DNA of 64,000 nucleotides from Zeus faber (GCA_960531495.1 OY482860.1:12056299-12120298); one strand, 5' to 3'. Numbered from the stretch's first letter, positions 12,379 to 23,558 are shown. Notes: generated by a model not told the origin, from the letters alone. Translations and numbers: made by a program.

Positions 12379-12569
12379 AGGATTCATGGCTCACCGGGTA
12401 GAGTGCACCATTTTCAAGGCTGAGTCCTTACCGCAGCGGCTCGGGTTTGATTCCGGCACGAGGCTATTTGCTGCGTGTCATCCACCCTCTCCCTGTCCCC
12501 TGCCTTGCCTTTCACCCCACACTGTCACTATCAAACAAAGCATGAAACATGCGCCCCCCCCAAAAAAAG
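12379..12569 (+). mobile_element. tRNA-derived SINE inserted in the LINE
   Basis: The head contains tggctcaccgggtagagtg and, about 45 bp on, a B-box-like gggtttgattcc, as in a tRNA gene. The body continues with ttgctgcgtgtcatccaccc, ctctccctgtcccctgcctt and ctgtcactatcaaacaaagc and ends in an A-rich tail. This order is characteristic of a common fish SINE. A partial copy in reverse orientation lies at about 47410-47515. Confidence 0.75.
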
Positions 12570-12616
12570 AACTTTAAAAGAAAGGAAGGTTACGAACATC
12601 AAGTCAGCCTCCGCAC

Positions 12617-13280
12617 ATGAATACTGCTCTCATTTGGGTTTCGCTCAAACCCAGTAAGGACCCAACCCTCACCTCCAGTTATAGACCCATAAGCCTAATT
12701 AATTGTGAGCAAAAGATCATTAGTAAAACACTAACCAACAGAATTGAAAAAGTAATTCCATTCATAATTCACCCAGACCAAAGTTGCTTTGTCAAGGGCA
12801 GACACTCATCCAGCAACATGCGCCGTTTATTCAGTCCGGTCAGCTCAAAGCAACAACTGAAATACTGTCATTGCTTCTTTAGATGCCTAAAAAGAAAAGA
12901 GATAATTGGACATACCTATTTTTTACCGCCCTCATCAATTGTGGCTTTGGAGGCTCACTCATTCCATGGATCCGAATCCTGTACAACGCCCCATCTGCTT
13001 CTGTCACCACCAATGGTTACACTTCACAGCGTTTCAACTCTACAACGCGGCACAAGACAAGGATGTCCGCTCTCCCCTTTACTATTCGCCGGCTTTATTG
13101 AACCCCTCGCGGCGGCCATCCATCAAAACAGTGACATAATTTGCATACAAACAGGGAACTCTGTCCACAAAATCAGTTTCTATGCATACGATATTTTGTT
13201 ATATTTACGGAAACCAAAATCATCCCTACTGAAAGTGTTCAATCGTATATCTAAATTTTCAGCCATCTCAGAATATTAGC
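12617..13280 (+). pseudogene. LINE reverse transcriptase, degenerate
   Basis: Blocks in order are SYRPISLINCEQKIISKTL, HPDQSCFVKGRHSSSNMRRL, RGTRQGCPLSPLLFAGFIEP and ISFYAYDILLYLRKPKSS. These match RT blocks of L1-clade elements (SYRPISLLN, Q.GF..GR, G.RQGCPLSP, YADD). The catalytic YADD is YAYD, and the block between GRHSS and RGTRQG is scrambled by frame changes, so no activity is expected. Confidence 0.85.
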
Positions 13281-13339
13281 AATAATAATATAATATAATA
13301 ATAATAAAAGCAGCCCCAAACTTCAGATACTACTATTAA

Positions 13340-14200
13340 GTGAACCATCTTCAACATCTAATTAAATGGTTACAACCAGACATTGAACAAACACAATGTC
13401 AGGATTTATCAATATCTGATCTCCCATTCCTTACTGAAGCAATAAGGAAACATAATTGCTTTAATAACCCATTCATCACAACGACTCTTGTCAGCCTGGT
13501 GGAGATTCAACAAACTCAGTGGTCACACTGAGTTGCCAAACAAATTCACTCCAATTTGGCACAACCGTGACTTCTGGTTAAAACAGACTAACAATCGTCA
13601 GGTCATGGAAAAGACAAGGAAGTACTAATATGGAACACATTTTTGAAAACAATTCGCTTATATCCTTCCCAACCTTAAGCCAAAGGTATAATAACGGTGG
13701 TCACAGTTTCCTGCAATTCAGCTACTAACTACAGCAGTCTCTAAAAGTTAAAATCTAATTAAAGAAGAACATCCTACAAACCACCTCCGATGATGTTTGT
13801 TCTCACTGTTCCCTTAATACCAGAGATGACTACTTTCATGCCATCTGGCTCTGCCCACCTATCCAAACATTCTGGACCAACAATCGCCAAGACGCTATCA
13901 ACCCTTCTTGGTCCCAGCATTCCAGTCTCAGCGTCTGTATGTCTCCTTGGTAACCTCTCCTCAGTTGACCAACCACTCAAACACCGCCAACCCATTTTGA
14001 TCGCCTTAACAATTGCCAAGAAAATTATATTACTCAATCGGAAAAAACAGAGATAATCTCACCACATCCCAATGGTTACATTGATTGATAGAATACATCT
14101 CAATGGAAAAACTATTGGCAATATCCAAAAACAAGGTTGATTAAATGAATAAAATATGGGATACTTTTATCACCGGCATAACTCCATCCATTAATACCTA
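13340..14200 (+). pseudogene. LINE ORF2 C-terminal region, degenerate
   Basis: Short frames such as NHLQHLIKWLQPDIEQTQ, LPFLTEAIRKHNCF and IWDTFITGITPSIN follow the RT in the order expected for the end of an L1 ORF2. Many stops and shifts break the frame. A second-level feature cannot be assigned. Confidence 0.6.
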
Positions 14201-14890
14201 AGTCATCCTAAGTCGGTGCAATGTTGTGGTGCTTTGGGGAATGTGGGGGTCCGGCGTCCGCTCTTGTCCCTGGGTTGAGCTGGCTGGATGCCGGCGGGTG
14301 GCGTCCGTGTGTCGGTTTGAGGCGTGGTTGCGGGTTCGGGGCTCGAGTCGGGGGCTCGGGGGCGTGGATCGCGGGGTGGGGTCTTGGCCCGGTGGTCGGC
14401 GAGCCGCTGGGGTCGCCTGCTCTGCGGGCGGGGCACGCTGGGGTGCGGTCGGGTCCGGGGTGGTGTCCGTGTGGCCGCTCCCCGGCGTGCTGCACCCCTG
14501 CGTTGATCTGGTGGCGCTTCGCCTATCTCTCCCAGTGCCAGAACTCAAACTCGGTACATACACCACACAATAGGCCAAGGGTTTGCAGGACGGGCGGGGT
14601 GCGAGCTATGCGGGTAGGGATGTGACGGGGCGGCTGCCATCTTGCCCGCCATGCTCCTGCCCCGACGTGCATCTCGTCAGTCCTGCAATTTTAATACCAC
14701 TCATTTTAGCTTAGAACACATACTCGCACACAAATCTTACTCCGAACAACACTCAGCACTCAACCGTCGCCAGGGTCTGTGGGGCAGCAGGGGTGAGAGT
14801 GAGTCGGGTTCGACTCGCTTGGAGGACTCACACTCCCATGCCCCACAATTCTGACCGCAATTGCCATCAGCAAACACAGAGCACTGCGAC
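14201..14890 (+). other. GC-rich probable 3' region of the LINE
   Basis: From about 14215 to 14520 the sequence is very G-rich on the + strand and is open in several frames on both strands. That reflects base composition, not coding. It is followed by mixed sequence to about 14890. Its position directly after the ORF2 end suggests a LINE 3' UTR, but no poly(A) end was identified. Confidence 0.45.
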
Positions 14891-14924
14891 TTTCCGGGGT
14901 GGCGGGCCGGTCAAACGCTTATTT

Positions 14925-14969
14925 TTAGTGGGTTGACGCGGGTTTTTTAAACCCGCGTCAACCCACTAA
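14925..14969. repeat. Perfect 21-bp inverted repeat with 3-nt loop
   Basis: The left arm at 14925-14945 contains gtgggttgacgcgggttt. The right arm at 14949-14969 is its exact complement, and the loop is ttt. The core gggttgacgcgggtttttt resembles gggtcgacccaggttttttt near the left border of the insert at 10371, so both may derive from one transposon family. Confidence 0.9.
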
Positions 14970-15576
14970 TTTTGGTGTGAAAGTGATATATAAACAGGAA
15001 GAGGCCACGTGTCGAATTGCTGTTTCAGTTTTCACTGACTTTAACTCTGTTTTGTCGAAACAACAGATGTTTCTAGTTTTACGTTTTTCCATGCACATGT
15101 TGTTTGGTGTTTATTTGTCTCACCCCCGGTGATTCTCCCCCCCTTGGAGTAGTGATTAGTTGTTTCGAGACCAAAACATGTTTAAATTGTTCTCCAAAGA
15201 GGGGGATTGGTGGTGGTGTTACAAAAAGCTGCGCTCTTGCCACCCTACACGTCGTCCACAGCACAGAGTTGTTGCATTGTGTTGCATTGCAGGTTGAGGA
15301 GTTGAACTCCACTTGCAGATTAACTCTGTCCTAGATGCAATGGTATAAAAATACTCTGTGTTGCATGCGCAGCATATTTTATCTCATCTTATCTTACCTC
15401 ACAAACGTTTTTTTTTCTCTTGCATTTCAGTAGAGCACCTGTTTTTAATGTGTGTGTGTGTGTGTGTGCGCGCGCTGCCATTGTAATACCGTTTTAATGT
15501 TGTATTGATGTAAAGCACATTAAGTTGCTCGGTCCATGAAACATGCTACACTGCGTGTGATTAGTTGATATCGCCC

Positions 15577-15657
15577 AGCCTTGACCCCAGACTCTGATGA
15601 CGTCATCTGACAGACTACTGCTGTCCGATGACGTCACCAGAGTCCTGGGTCAGGGCT
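15577..15657. repeat. Imperfect 37-bp hairpin carrying CRE-like palindromes in both arms
   Basis: Arms at 15577-15613 and 15621-15657 pair at 32 of 37 positions around a 7-nt loop. Each arm contains a tgacgtca or gacgtcac motif. The symmetrical ends (agcc...ggct) suggest the folded body of a small transposon or SINE-like element. Confidence 0.75.
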
Positions 15658-16251
15658 ACAAATTGGAGAACGTTGCATCTGACCCCATCTACTGGTCTTT
15701 CCCATTAAACTGACTAAATTGTTTGAGAGGTATTTCTCCTTTTTTTTTTGTTTTTCAAAATCCTTCTTGCTCATCAATTATATAAAGACTGTTTTTTGTT
15801 TTTTTTTACCATTCATGCAAAACCGATTTTGAATTTGATGATCCGGTTTCAATTTTTTACATTTGCCAAGCATTAAAATATATATTCATCCAAGATTTTT
15901 GGAAAGCACATGAAAATAAAATCACTTCGCCAACGTGATTTTTGCTTTATTTTTGAAGTGATCTATAGATCAATAAATACATTTGATTTGATTAGATCAG
16001 GCCACATCGGTACAATTGTCATTTCCTTAATGTTCAATTTCAATTTCGAATAGTTGGGGTGGGGGGGGGGGGGGGTGGGGGTCTTTAATTTCCACTTTAA
16101 AAATTGAAGGGGGTGTGTTTTTTAAATGTTGAATATAAAATGCGATACTGAAACCACTGTAGCAAACGCTGTTCCACTAAATGCCCTGTGCTTGCCAGTG
16201 TGAGGGACCAGGGGCCGCTGTTTTTAGATAACACGAAGTACCATCGCCCTG

Positions 16252-16265
16252 CCACCAGGGGGCGC
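16252..16265 (+). promoter_or_regulatory. Candidate CTCF-binding motif
   Basis: The word ccaccagggggcgc matches the core CTCF consensus very closely. It stands in unique-looking DNA about 10 kb upstream of eno4. Motif match alone does not show occupancy. A weaker relative, acagggggcgaca, is at about 18129-18141. Confidence 0.4.
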
Positions 16266-16374
16266 ATGGTGCGTAGACCTCCAAATGGCTGTTGCCTCCT
16301 CTGCTCCACACCTTTCTGTTTTCTGGGGACGCATGGGCTGAAAAAATAGAATTGCGAAGCTATTTCTTCTATGA

Positions 16375-16408
<34 letters not shown>

Positions 16409-16636
16409 CTGTAATATTTGAATATTTGTTATTTTTGTATTTGAACAAACTGAAGTCACGCTCGATGGTATGAAGATCTGCTTATCTTTAAAATGTTTCC
16501 TTATATTTTTATGCTGTCTGTCCAACATTTTGAAGTAACTAGGATGAATTATGAATTCATTAATTATAACTCATCAATGTCCTGATATAACTGCCTCTTG
16601 GATTTGCAATATGTGCTGTCACTATTATTTGTTTGA

Positions 16637-16640
<4 letters not shown>

Positions 16641-16715
<75 letters not shown>

Positions 16716-16738
16716 CGTGCGTGTGTGTGTGTGTGTGT
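16641..16738. repeat. (TG)n microsatellite
   Basis: About 98 bp of TG repeats, with a few interruptions (tttgtg and gcgtgcgtgc). Cys/Val and His/Thr open frames across it are artefacts. Confidence 0.95.
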
Positions 16739-16950
16739 CCAACAAAGGTTTCTACATTCATCTGGAATCTTCCAAAAACAGCACACTGCATCGTCCTATG
16801 CTCACAGTATGACCTTGTCTTTATTCTGAGAAATACTTGAATTTCATCCAAATTGGTATTGGCCATTTCCAGGCAGCTGGAGACTATTGCAACTATCAGC
16901 ACCCCAATCAATACAGTCTCCAGTATGGACACTCAGACACAACAAGTCAG

Positions 16951-17722
16951 GAGATAAGACAAGATAATATAAGATATATAAGATAAGATAAGTTGTATAA
17001 GATAAGTTATATAAGACAAGATAAGATAAGTCATATAAGACAGGATAAGATCAGTTATATATGATAAGATAAGATAGGTTATATAAAACCAGATAAGATA
17101 AGCTAGATAAGATAAGTTCTATAAGACAAGAGAAGATAAGCTATATAAGACAAGATAAGACAAGATAAGATAAGATAAGATAAGATAAGATGAGATAAGA
17201 TAAGCTATATAAGACAAGATAAGACAAGATAAGATAAGATAAGATAAGCTATATAAGATAAGATGAGATAAGATAAGCTATATAAGATAAGATAAGTTCT
17301 ATAAGACAAGAGAAGATAAGCTATATAAGACAAGATAAGACAAGATAAGATAAGATAAGATAAGATAAGCTATATAAGATAAGATGAGATAAGATAAGCT
17401 ATATAAGATAAGATAAGTTCTATAAGACAAGATAAGATAAGCTATATTAGATAAGATAAGATAAGTTATATAAGATAAGATAAGTTCTATAAGACAAGAT
17501 AAGATAAGCTATATTAGATAAGATAAGATAAGTTATATAAGATAAGATAAGTTCTATAAGACAAGATGAGACACATTATATAAGATAAGATAAGTTATAT
17601 GAGATGAGATAAGTTAAATAAGATAAGATAAGTTATATAAGATAAGATCAGTTTAGTTTAAGATTAGTTATACAAGATAAGGTAAGATAAGATAAGATAA
17701 GATAAGATAAGATAAGATAAGG
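16951..17722. repeat. GATAA satellite array with higher-order phrases
   Basis: The array is built of ataag/agataag words with regularly spaced ctatataagataagatgaga and gttctataagacaag phrases. Several longer phrases recur (for example agctatataagacaagataa at about 17130, 17211 and 17308), so segments of 80-120 bp were duplicated as blocks. It ends at ggcggacagg (17722). Confidence 0.95.
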
Positions 17723-20392
17723 CGGACAGGGCTAAATCAAAGTATAAATAGTATATAGCAGTAATGTGTGCCAATACCATGAAAGGATGGTACTGGTGCT
17801 GGCAAAGAAAATATGTGAATAGCCATATGGTATATGTATATCTATCTAGTGTATGTTATGAGGATGATAATACTCATGGTAATAATTGCAATATCGGTAG
17901 TAATAACGGGACGGCCGTTAAGAATAAGAATCTATATTTGATATAACATTTATTGCAACTGTGTTTTTTTGTAAAATTATATATGATTATCTGATAGAAA
18001 AAAAAGTATTGTACTTGTCGAAAAGAACGATTTCAACGTGCGCATAGGCATAGACGACGAGGTTTATTGAGTCTTGACTGTCGACACAATAAACCCATTT
18101 GCAGTTCAACCTCTGAGGCAACAGGGGGCGACAGTGAGACGGCAGTGCGCATGCGTGAGCGTCCGTGCGCCGTGCAGGGAGGTTGACGACTCCCTGCCAA
18201 GAATTAGAATAAAGTTTAAATTAGAATGAAGTTTAAATTGGAATAAAAAGACATAACTAATGTCCTTCCATGAATAATATTATATAATAATAACATATAT
18301 ATATATATTTGTATTGCCTTTAGCGGTATTTTAATAAATGTGTTCATGTAATTATTTAATGTAGTTGTTATATAAGCGATGTGACAATTATTATTAAATC
18401 ATGTTTTATTCATTTTCATTAGTTTGGCTCTTGCAAGCGGCGATTAAGTTAAGGAAACCATACTTTTTTAAATAGGAAAGCAACACAATGGAACAGATCA
18501 GATAAGACGCGTGTTTTGTCGAGTACTTCTGTCTATTTCTTGTCCCTGTTCTCTGCCTCTTCTCTGCTGGAGAGAAATCTGAAAAAAGAGAAAAGAAAAG
18601 AAATTGATCCACCTTAAAAAGTCAGATTCTTTTTTTTTTTTTTTGCTGCTGCTTATCTCTTACATTTTTTCCCCCTTGATAACTAGTTTTAATAAATCTT
18701 GGCCCAATGTATTTGATTGATTGCCCAAATTGGATTATATAGAAAAATATAATCTATTATTATATTCATATAATTCTATCCTGAATGGTAGTAGATATAA
18801 TAATATTTCTTATTCACAAGTAACCTTGCTATACTTACATTTGTTGGCTGACATTTATATGTGACTTTACTGCTCCCATAGATTTCCATGGAGCTCTGCA
18901 GAACGTCCAAGGCCGTTTTACGATTATTATTTGTGTATTATCCAGTAAGTGACAGTGTGATTCTGGGCGGGTGTTGCTGTTGGCAGGGCCCGGAACACAG
19001 AGATTAGCGGTTTGGTGTAAAGTGGCCCTCACCGGCTTAATGTGGCCTGACTGTGCGTCTTGGTGGAGTAATTCTCCTTAAACCCTTAAGAAAGGGGGTT
19101 CACGGCCAGGTCGACGGGTTATTAGTTTGTCTATATACCAAAGGTTGTGCATACCACAAAAAAAACGAAAGAAAAAAAAAACGGTGGACTTTCTTCATCC
19201 GCTCCTTCCTTTTCTCCTTTTTGTGTTTGGATTGGAAGCGGTTTTCAGCACTGTCGGAAGTTTTATTTTTTTGCCCAAGGCCCTGTGTTAGAAATGTAGT
19301 AGAGTAAACCTCCAAAAGTGAATATGCTTAAGTAAATACAGATACAATATACAGGTAGGACATGACAAAGTACTTTTTTTTCACTTACCAACCATTTGAT
19401 CTATGATCTGCACACTTTAATTCATCTATCTTTGCTCTGTTGTTTTTTTTGTCCGGAAGCCCTGTGCCCCAACGCCCGTTAAAAGTGCCTTTAAAGTCGT
19501 CTGACAAAGCATCAATAGCATCATCTGGTCCATTTCCTCACTTTATTTTACATTAATTGTTTCTTTTTGCTATTATTATTTATTTAAGATGAGGATATAC
19601 CCCAAGTACATGAGCTGGTAAATAATCACCGTGTCCACAGTGCTGGTAAATGAACTCGTGCGCTTGGCAGCATTTCACTTTTTCCATATTTTAATCGTTA
19701 CTTTCTCCTGAATGAATCTCTGTGTCTGCCATGTTACTCTACATTCATGCACTGTCCCGTTCAACGTTTGTGTCAGTTGTCTTTCCCTACCTTATCTTAT
19801 CTTCAACAAACGCAGACTAATTATAAAGTCTGCACAGGAAGGGCATTCTGGAAGAAAAGCCCAAACCAATCAAAGTGCATTGCTCGGTCAGAGACTGTGT
19901 GTGTGTGGAGGCTGTGTTTCTTCTTGCAGAAAACTCGAGCAAGGGGCTCTATGAAAGACCACCAATACTCCCATTCACACGACACCTGGTCAAGTTTGAA
20001 AACACGACCAGGGTGTTTTAATCAGGGGCCAATTGGAGATGACAACCACGTGACCGTGTGTGTGTCCCCCTCCACACCACGCTCTAATTAGCCCAGAGAC
20101 TCTTTTTTCCCCCCCCCCGGTGACCTCCTGAGCCCCGGCCACAGCAAGACCATAACCCCATTAGTTAAACAATCAGATGTGTGGACTCATCTGAAAGAGC
20201 CTCAATGTTGACGAAAACACACATTACTTTAGGGACGGGAAGTAATGGGATCTTTGAAAGAGGACTAGGCGTTCTAGGTCCTGTATGTCTAAAAGAACTG
20301 TTGCCGTCTTATCCCCCGTATCATTCTGCATTTTGTGCCATTCGGCCAAGACTGGTCCACTCTCATGACCAGTTGCTGCCTTTGTTATAGAC
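17723..20392. other. Spacer without a recognised gene
   Basis: Contents are AT-rich tracts, a weak CTCF-like word near 18130, T-runs near 18633 and 19375, and a C-run at 20111. Open frames of up to 114 codons (for example 19747-20091) show no domain, no conserved motif and no consistent splice signals. Confidence 0.45.
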
Positions 20393-20722
20393 CAGGGGTT
20401 CCCAAATATCCCCTCACTGAGCCCTATCTGAGGACCTGCCCCAAAAAGTAGAATTCTTTATTTGTGTGGTTCAGCATTTAACTTGCACTGACAAAAAGTG
20501 GCAAACGTCGCAACAAAATCTCAATCATCATTTGTTTCGTAGTTAGTAAGAGTTAGCATGTATGTATAATTTGTTTTTGCATGTCTATATATCTAAATAT
20601 AGATTCTAAATCCAATATATTTGGTGAAAATAATTTAATAATGATTTTGCTGCGGACCCCCTACAATTCCTCAGCGGACCCCCGAGGGGGCCGCGGGGCT
20701 CAGTTTGGGAACCCCCTGAACC
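20393..20722. mobile_element. hAT-like MITE
   Basis: The left end caggggttcccaaat and the right end (reverse complement cagggggttcccaaact) form terminal inverted repeats of about 16 bp, the classic ends of hAT-derived elements. The 330-bp interior has no coding capacity. An 8-bp target duplication could not be confirmed, so the borders may be off by a few bases. Confidence 0.75.
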
Positions 20723-20920
20723 CCAGACAACCGCCCCAATGCGCATGGCCTTACACAGCCTACCATAAAAGCTATTCATATAGTCTGGCCTATGTACTTA
20801 TACACTTCATCTATAATATCTCTAATATCTTATCGATATTATCTGCAACATTGTCATTGGTATATCACTTTATTAATCATATCCTTGCGTGTCAAGCAAT
20901 ATTCATTCAAGTTTCTCTAA

Positions 20921-20930
20921 ATTATTATTA

Positions 20931-20983
<53 letters not shown>
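20921..20983. repeat. (ATT)n microsatellite
   Basis: About 63 bp of att repeats, following an aattattattaatt start. Confidence 0.95.
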
Positions 20984-20984
<1 letters not shown>

Positions 20985-21125
20985 GTGTTCTATAATAGTA
21001 TGCTTATCGCCTGGAGATAAGCATGGTGCAATACAAAACATGGATTTTTCTTTTTTTTTGTCCAGGTGGTGGCGCCAACGAGCAAATTCTCAGAATGATC
21101 AGTGGCCCCCGCAGCTCCCAAGTGT

Positions 21126-21126
<1 letters not shown>

Positions 21127-21200
<74 letters not shown>
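21127..21200. repeat. (CA)n microsatellite
   Basis: About 74 bp of uninterrupted ca repeats ending in tacgcgcgcg. Confidence 0.95.
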
Positions 21201-21203
<3 letters not shown>

Positions 21204-21425
21204 GCGCGCGTTTTCTCACCGCAGGAACCTTTTCTTAGTTCTAAGAACTTTTGCAGGAACCGTCCCTGTTTTTGTGTCCGCGCTGCAGGAACTAGGGACG
21301 CTCATAGTTGTTAAAACGCCGTTTTGATGAACTTTTTTAGCTCCTACTCCGGAGCAACGACTAACCGGGCACAAGAGGAACCTTCAGTGACGTAAGTGCC
21401 GGTGATTGGTCCAGACGTAAGTCCA
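21201..21425. mobile_element. Probable MITE fragment with repeated aggaac motifs
   Basis: The words gcaggaacc, tgcaggaaccgt, gcaggaactaggga and gaggaaccttcag recur in 170 bp. This pattern is familiar from fish non-autonomous DNA transposons. No complete inverted repeats were found, so the call is tentative. Confidence 0.35.
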
Positions 21426-21583
21426 CGGTCCCTCGCCGGTCCCTCGCCGGTCCCTCGCCGGTCCCTCGCCGGTCCCTCGCCGGTCCCTCGCCGGTCCCTC
21501 GCCGGTCCCTCGCCGGTCCCTCGCCGGTCCCTCGCCGGTCCCTCGCCGGTCCCTCGCCGGTCCCTCGCCGGTCCCTCGCCGGT
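21426..21583. repeat. 11-bp GC-rich minisatellite (cggtccctcgc)
   Basis: Fourteen nearly perfect head-to-tail copies of the 11-mer cggtccctcgc. As 11 is not a multiple of 3 and the unit has no stop triplet, several frames stay open and yield a GTGEGPARDRR-type repeat peptide. With no gene context this is not coding. The near-perfect copies suggest recent expansion. Confidence 0.95.
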
Positions 21584-21610
21584 CGAGTCGCATCGCTCTG
21601 GGTGGGGACC

Positions 21611-21637
21611 AGCCCACGCACACTCAGTGCGTGGGCT
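21611..21637. repeat. 11-bp inverted repeat, 5-nt loop
   Basis: The arms agcccacgcac and gtgcgtgggct flank actca, and an A-run follows. It lies just after the 11-bp minisatellite. No transcript is known, so I do not call it a terminator. Confidence 0.7.
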
Positions 21638-23035
21638 CAGTAAAAAAAAAATAATAATAATAATAATCATAATAGTAAAATAATAAACAATAAAACAAAA
21701 TACATTTTTTTATTGTAGAAGTCTTTATTTCATTTATTTTTTTTCTTCGCCCACTCAATGAAACAAAACTGTCCCGACGCGAGCCCGCGCCTCACGAAAC
21801 TCAGAGAGAGACTTTGAGACGACGTCTCGCAGATGTAACACGATCCAGCAACCGGGTCGGATTATTTCTCGCCTCAGACTTTGTTCGGAAACAACGATTT
21901 TGGTGGAGCGATAAAGTGGAATCGGTGAGAGTTTCGGACTAAATACAACACGGAACTCGTGCAAAAAAAACCCCCCAAAAACCCCGTTCGGAGTTGAAGG
22001 CGTCCGGTTCCGGGGGAGCTCCCGGTTCCGAGACCCCGCCACTGCTCGGTGCGAAACGCCTTACGTCTCAGGGGGGGGGGGGGTCCCATTAGGGGGGGAA
22101 AAGAATGTTTGACCGACACTATCACTATTCACCCATACTGACAGGGTCTTTTTTAACCAACATGTAAAAATAATCGAACAGTCCCATGGGCTTTTTTTTC
22201 TTTCTTCTGAACTGCAGGATAATGACAATGGACTCATTTCATGGATTTGAGCCCATTTAGTTCACGTAGATCGTGATCGCCTTGCTCACGTCACCCGTGA
22301 CAAAGAGGAAAGTGTGGCCATAAACGAATAATGTGTGACGACACCGACCATCCACAGACGCAGCGCCGTAGGGACGTTCTCCCTCCATAACACTCACTTC
22401 GCTGTCCGCCAGATATGATATGATTTGATGTTTTCGTTTGTGTTCCGAGCGCCTCGCATCTCGCAGACCAACCAATGCGCACGGATTTGTGACGTCACGG
22501 CGGGTCCTGTCCCGTTATCCCGCGATTTAAATAATACCCCCCCCCCCCCCAATAAAACATGTTTAATTTCCGACTAGGTTAAGTAAAGTCACTTCTTACT
22601 AAATGATTACATCTCACTGTATATATGTATGAAAGTATGTATATGTATGTGACGAATAAACCTCTTGAATCTTGTTGTTCACCAATTGCACCTTTTGTGA
22701 AGTCCACCTAGAAATAGTACCATCGATGGTATGATTGGTGTTGTTTTATTATTGATGTTCATCATACTTTAGCTTTGTTTTGGAAATGTCTTCTCTTTTT
22801 TAAATTGCAATTTAAAGCGTCAAAGCTTTTACGCAGATGTCCCTTTATGAAAAGAAACCTTCAATATTTTTCTTTTACCAAGCTATCACTGCCTTAAAAA
22901 CTCATCTGGAATTGTTCAAAAACAAAATACTATGAAAATGATTAACATTTGGAAAAAGTACAAGATCTTTCTGTAATATTTTACACCAAGCTTTTATACG
23001 TATTGTTGTATGTTCTGCTTAAATAATAATAGGCT
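21638..23035. other. GC-variable spacer, no recognised gene
   Basis: A GC-rich part (about 21770-22080) and a CpG-containing part (about 22290-22510) occur. The minus-strand frame 22257-22475 reads 72 codons ending in SKAITIYVN and lies next to a tgacgtca-type site (22490), but I recognise no family. G- and C-runs lie at 22070-22082 and 22538-22551. Confidence 0.35.
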
Positions 23036-23088
<53 letters not shown>

Positions 23089-23206
23089 TAATAACAACAA
23101 TAATAGCAATAATAAAAACGATAATAATAATAGTAATCATAGTAATAATACAACAACAATAATAATAATAACGATGATAATAATAACAACGATAAAAATA
23201 GTAACC

Positions 23207-23258
<52 letters not shown>

Positions 23259-23266
23259 TAATAGAA
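23036..23266. repeat. (AAT)n microsatellite, two pure blocks
   Basis: Pure aat repeats at 23036-23083 and about 23208-23252 flank a degenerate middle of aacaa, aacg and aatag words. Ile/Tyr-rich frames are artefacts. Confidence 0.95.
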
Positions 23267-23511
23267 TAGAATAGCAACAGCAGACTGACCTCTGGGTGAC
23301 CCCACGCTCCAGACGTGATCTTCGTGGTCTCTAGTTGGAAGCTTAAATGCGCTTTCATTTAGGGGAAGTGAGCGTCAATAACATTGTTTACATGCTTTAT
23401 ATTTTTGGAATCAAATGAAGACATTTGCTTGGCTTATTGCTGTACCGTTGCAGTGTGTGGGCATTGAATCGTCTGCGTCTCTCCTTGCGTGTGTTGTGTG
23501 TAAAAATGTCG

Positions 23512-23519
<8 letters not shown>

Positions 23520-23555
<36 letters not shown>
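23520..23555. repeat. (TG)n microsatellite
   Basis: About 36 bp of tg repeats followed by a T-run. Confidence 0.95.

Positions 23556-23558
<3 letters not shown>

Larger units (their letters stand above)
8985..14890 (+). mobile_element. Degenerate L1-clade LINE (ORF1 + ORF2), with nested insertions
   Basis: Parts appear in the usual order: an ORF1-like coiled coil and RNA-binding region (9019-9870), the endonuclease start (10269-10370), an endonuclease middle motif GGDFNTVLDPSLD (about 11075-11115), a linker (11373-11774), the pre-RT region (12120-12374), the reverse transcriptase (12617-13280), a C-terminal region (13340-14200) and a GC-rich 3' region (14200-14890). The frame is broken many times and the catalytic YADD reads YAYD, so it cannot be active. 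Three foreign segments interrupt it at 10371-10790, 11825-12116 and about 12379-12569. Both outer borders are approximate. Confidence 0.85.
14970..16640. other. Spacer with an inverted repeat, a CTCF-like site and T/G/ATT tracts
   Basis: No gene was recognised. It contains a short TG tract (15452-15467), an imperfect hairpin at 15577-15657, a G-run at about 16055-16081, a consensus-like CTCF motif at 16252-16265 and an ATT microsatellite at 16376-16406. The open frames here have no coding features. Confidence 0.5.

Noticed and set aside
14198-14625. Overlapping long frames on both strands in GC-rich DNA
   Set aside because: They reflect base composition of the LINE 3' region and have no domain content.
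21344-21683. GTGEGPARDRR-type repeat proteins
   Set aside because: They are produced by the stop-free 11-bp minisatellite in several frames at once.
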